DNA of 15,231 bases, from assembly GCA_030639495.1 (NCBI GenBank), contig DAOWCP010000059.1, positions 1 to 15,231 on the forward strand, written 5' to 3'. Position numbers and translations under genes: made by a program. Below are positions 13,782 through 15,231 of the stretch, one piece after another. The DNA is from JAGLTN01 sp023135255. GTDB taxonomy: Bacteria; Planctomycetota; Phycisphaerae; Sedimentisphaerales; Anaerobacaceae. The stretch's first letter is position 1. Every line of letters starts with the position of its first letter. The notes under the pieces are model-generated. The model saw only the letters and a list, made by a program, of their open reading frames with translations. It ran no database searches and had not been told where the DNA came from.

Positions 13782-14714
13782 ATGAAAAATATAGTCGATC
13801 TGAGTATTGATTTTGCGGGGATTAGATTATCTAATCCGGTTTTTACGGCTTCGGGGACTTGCGGCTACGCTGATGAGCTGGGCGAGTTTATGGATATTGA
13901 TAAGCTCGGTGGGTTCATTACTAAAAGCATTTCTGTTAAGCCTCGGAAAGGTAATGCTACGCCGAGAATGGTGGAGACAGATTCGGGGATGCTCAATGCT
14001 ATCGGTTTGGCTAATATCGGATTGGATAGATTTATCGAAGAGAAGATTCCTGTGCTGGCTAAGATGAAAGCTGCGGTTTTTGTTAATGTTGCGGGGACGA
14101 CGATCGATGATTATATAGAGGTAACAGAAAAGCTGGCTGGGGAAAATGCTATTGCGGGGTTTGAACTAAACATCAGCTGTCCGAATGTTAAAGAAGGCGG
14201 GATAAGCTTTGGTACTGATCCGGTGCAGGTGGCTGACATTACAGCTAAAGTTAAAAAGGCAGCTGGTGATAAGAAGCTTATTGTTAAGTTGACGCCTACG
14301 GTGACAAATATCAGTGAAACTGCGTTGGCGGCAGTTGAAAATGGTGCTGACGCGCTTAGCTTAGTGAATACTTTTACAGCGATGGTTATTGATATTGAAA
14401 CAAGAAAGCCTGTACTCGCTAATCGGACGGGCGGACTATCGGGCCCTGCGATAAAGCCTATGGCGGTTTACCTGGTTAATAAGGTCTATAATGAGGTTAC
14501 CAAAAATACGGATGTGCCGATCTTAGGTCTTGGCGGGATAAGAAATGCCGGCGATGCTATTGAATTTATGATAGCAGGAGCGACGGCGGTATCTGTGGGG
14601 ACGGCAAGTTTTTTCGAGCCTCGCAGTTGTGAAAGAATCGTCAAGGGTATCGAAAAATTCTGTCAGGCAAAAAACATATCAGCAGTTAGAGAACTTACGG
14701 GCAGTATAGAATGA
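13782..14714 (+). CDS. pyrD: Dihydroorotate dehydrogenase, class 1B catalytic subunit
   Basis: 310 residues, the usual length. It oxidises dihydroorotate to orotate with FMN in the cytoplasm, the fourth step of pyrimidine synthesis. The N-terminus NPVFTASGTCGY and the motif GGFITKSIS are typical. The catalytic cysteine of class 1 enzymes is Cys133 in ELNISCPNVKEGG, and the FMN phosphate region is represented by LGLGGIRNAGDA and the following GATAVSVGTA. The immediately upstream pyrK makes the NAD-linked 1B type (PyrDB-PyrK heterotetramer) the clear assignment, rather than the fumarate-linked 1A or membrane class 2 enzymes. The two are probably cotranscribed with a 52-base gap occupied by the palindromic repeat. 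No other pyrimidine gene is in the window. Confidence 0.95.
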   Translation: MKNIVDLSIDFAGIRLSNPVFTASGTCGYADELGEFMDIDKLGGFITKSISVKPRKGNATPRMVETDSGMLNAIGLANIGLDRFIEEKIPVLAKMKAAVFVNVAGTTIDDYIEVTEKLAGENAIAGFELNISCPNVKEGGISFGTDPVQVADITAKVKKAAGDKKLIVKLTPTVTNISETALAAVENGADALSLVNTFTAMVIDIETRKPVLANRTGGLSGPAIKPMAVYLVNKVYNEVTKNTDVPILGLGGIRNAGDAIEFMIAGATAVSVGTASFFEPRSCERIVKGIEKFCQAKNISAVRELTGSIE

Positions 14715-14744
14715 ATGATACAATAAAATCCATGGAGGGGAAAA

Positions 14745-15231
14745 ATGAATACAAATAAAGTTTGTGGTGAGTTTCCTGAGTTTTGCTATAAAGCGTTCAA
14801 ATGTAAAGAGCACGCAGAAGATTTCATACAACAAGGCACTTTTCGCATGGGCTGTCAACTTTCCTACAAAGCTATGCAAAATGAGCAATTGCGTGATGCT
14901 ACTGAGGGCCACGGATTGACAAAAGAACTTGGACCAGTCACCTATGTCGGTTTTTCTCCAAATCCTAATGAGGAACCTATCTATACGCAAGAAACCGGCT
15001 ACCTGGAGCATGACATTGGATCACTCAATGCCAGGTTCTGCTTTTGCACTTGCTTGCCATCTGTAAAGAGAGAGCACATGAAAGAGAACTTAGGCAAATA
15101 CATCGTTAAGATCAATAACCCGAGAAAGCTGGCAGAGGACATTAATGATTACTTTTTTAGAGACAACCATGAAATTTTAGTTGAAGGCTGGTTCATTGTC
15201 TACAACAAGGGGGAAAAGCTCGAAGGTGAAC
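14745..15231 (+). CDS. Uncharacterised protein, N-terminal 162 residues (partial, runs off right edge)
   Basis: The frame is open from ATG 14745 to the window end. A strong ribosome binding site GGAGGGG (14734-14740) precedes it, and it starts 30 bases after pyrD. No signal peptide or membrane segment is visible, so it is probably cytoplasmic. The N-terminal pattern (KCKEHAEDFIQQGTFRMGC, then NEQLRDATEGHG) resembles a group of poorly characterised bacterial proteins that share an 'A-x-x-F-x-x-G-x-x-R-x-G ... R-D-x-x-E-G' signature; I cannot give them a function. A cysteine-rich stretch FCFCTC lies near residue 103. It uses more C-ending codons for Gly and Tyr than the genes to its left, which may hint at separate origin. 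The neighbouring pyr genes do not suggest a role. Confidence 0.7.
   Translation, partial: MNTNKVCGEFPEFCYKAFKCKEHAEDFIQQGTFRMGCQLSYKAMQNEQLRDATEGHGLTKELGPVTYVGFSPNPNEEPIYTQETGYLEHDIGSLNARFCFCTCLPSVKREHMKENLGKYIVKINNPRKLAEDINDYFFRDNHEILVEGWFIVYNKGEKLEGE

Noticed and set aside
1..15231. CRISPR array, insertion sequence or prophage
   Set aside because: No regularly spaced direct repeats, transposase, integrase or phage gene was seen in either strand.

Overview
The window reads as a piece of a chromosome from a polysaccharide-degrading member of the Planctomycetes, most likely a Phycisphaerae/Sedimentisphaerales-type anaerobe. This is inferred from three things: a planctomycete-style type I dockerin on an exported glycosidase, large multidomain secreted carbohydrate-active enzymes of kinds common in that group, and an NAD-linked class 1B dihydroorotate dehydrogenase pair (pyrK-pyrD), which suits anaerobic or low-oxygen life. 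No rRNA or other phylogenetic marker is present, so the placement is tentative.

Layout. Positions 1-57 hold the first 19 codons of an exported protein on the minus strand, divergent from the main block. A 288-base AT-rich divergent promoter region follows. Then come three large exported carbohydrate-active proteins on the plus strand: 346-3876, a sialate O-acetylesterase fused to an alpha/alpha-barrel glycosidase-like region; 4067-6937, a dockerin-LamG-DUF5060-GH5-like glycosidase; 7075-10077, an alpha-glucuronidase-like (GH67/GH20-type) protein with an internal malectin domain. A small cold-shock protein with a long structured leader follows (10287-10490). Next is a 518-base gap (10491-11008) with no credible gene but strong nested inverted repeats and a possible structured RNA. 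Then come a vSGLT-like Na+/sugar symporter (11009-12670), a perfect intrinsic terminator, pyrK (12788-13729), pyrD (13782-14714) and the start of an uncharacterised protein running off the right edge (14745-15231).

How the genes work together. The acetylesterase, the endo-acting GH5-like enzyme and the glucuronidase-like enzyme could together deacetylate, cut and debranch a decorated plant or algal polysaccharide outside the cytoplasm, with the symporter importing released sugar. A xylan-like or glucuronate-bearing substrate is a guess from the enzyme mix. The enzyme and symporter genes appear to be separate transcription units: each has its own candidate promoter (the one for the third enzyme gene is weak), several with a TTGCA-type -35 element, and clear terminators lie after the second enzyme gene and after the symporter.

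The most unusual DNA is non-coding: (i) a palindromic intergenic repeat shared, without gaps, between the leader of the GH5-like gene and the pyrK-pyrD junction, where it supplies the stop codon of pyrK; (ii) a 104-base nested palindrome after the cold-shock gene; (iii) a 285-base segment with pairing ends that could be a non-coding RNA or a MITE; (iv) a pyrK promoter placed so that its transcript would start inside the terminator stem of the upstream gene.
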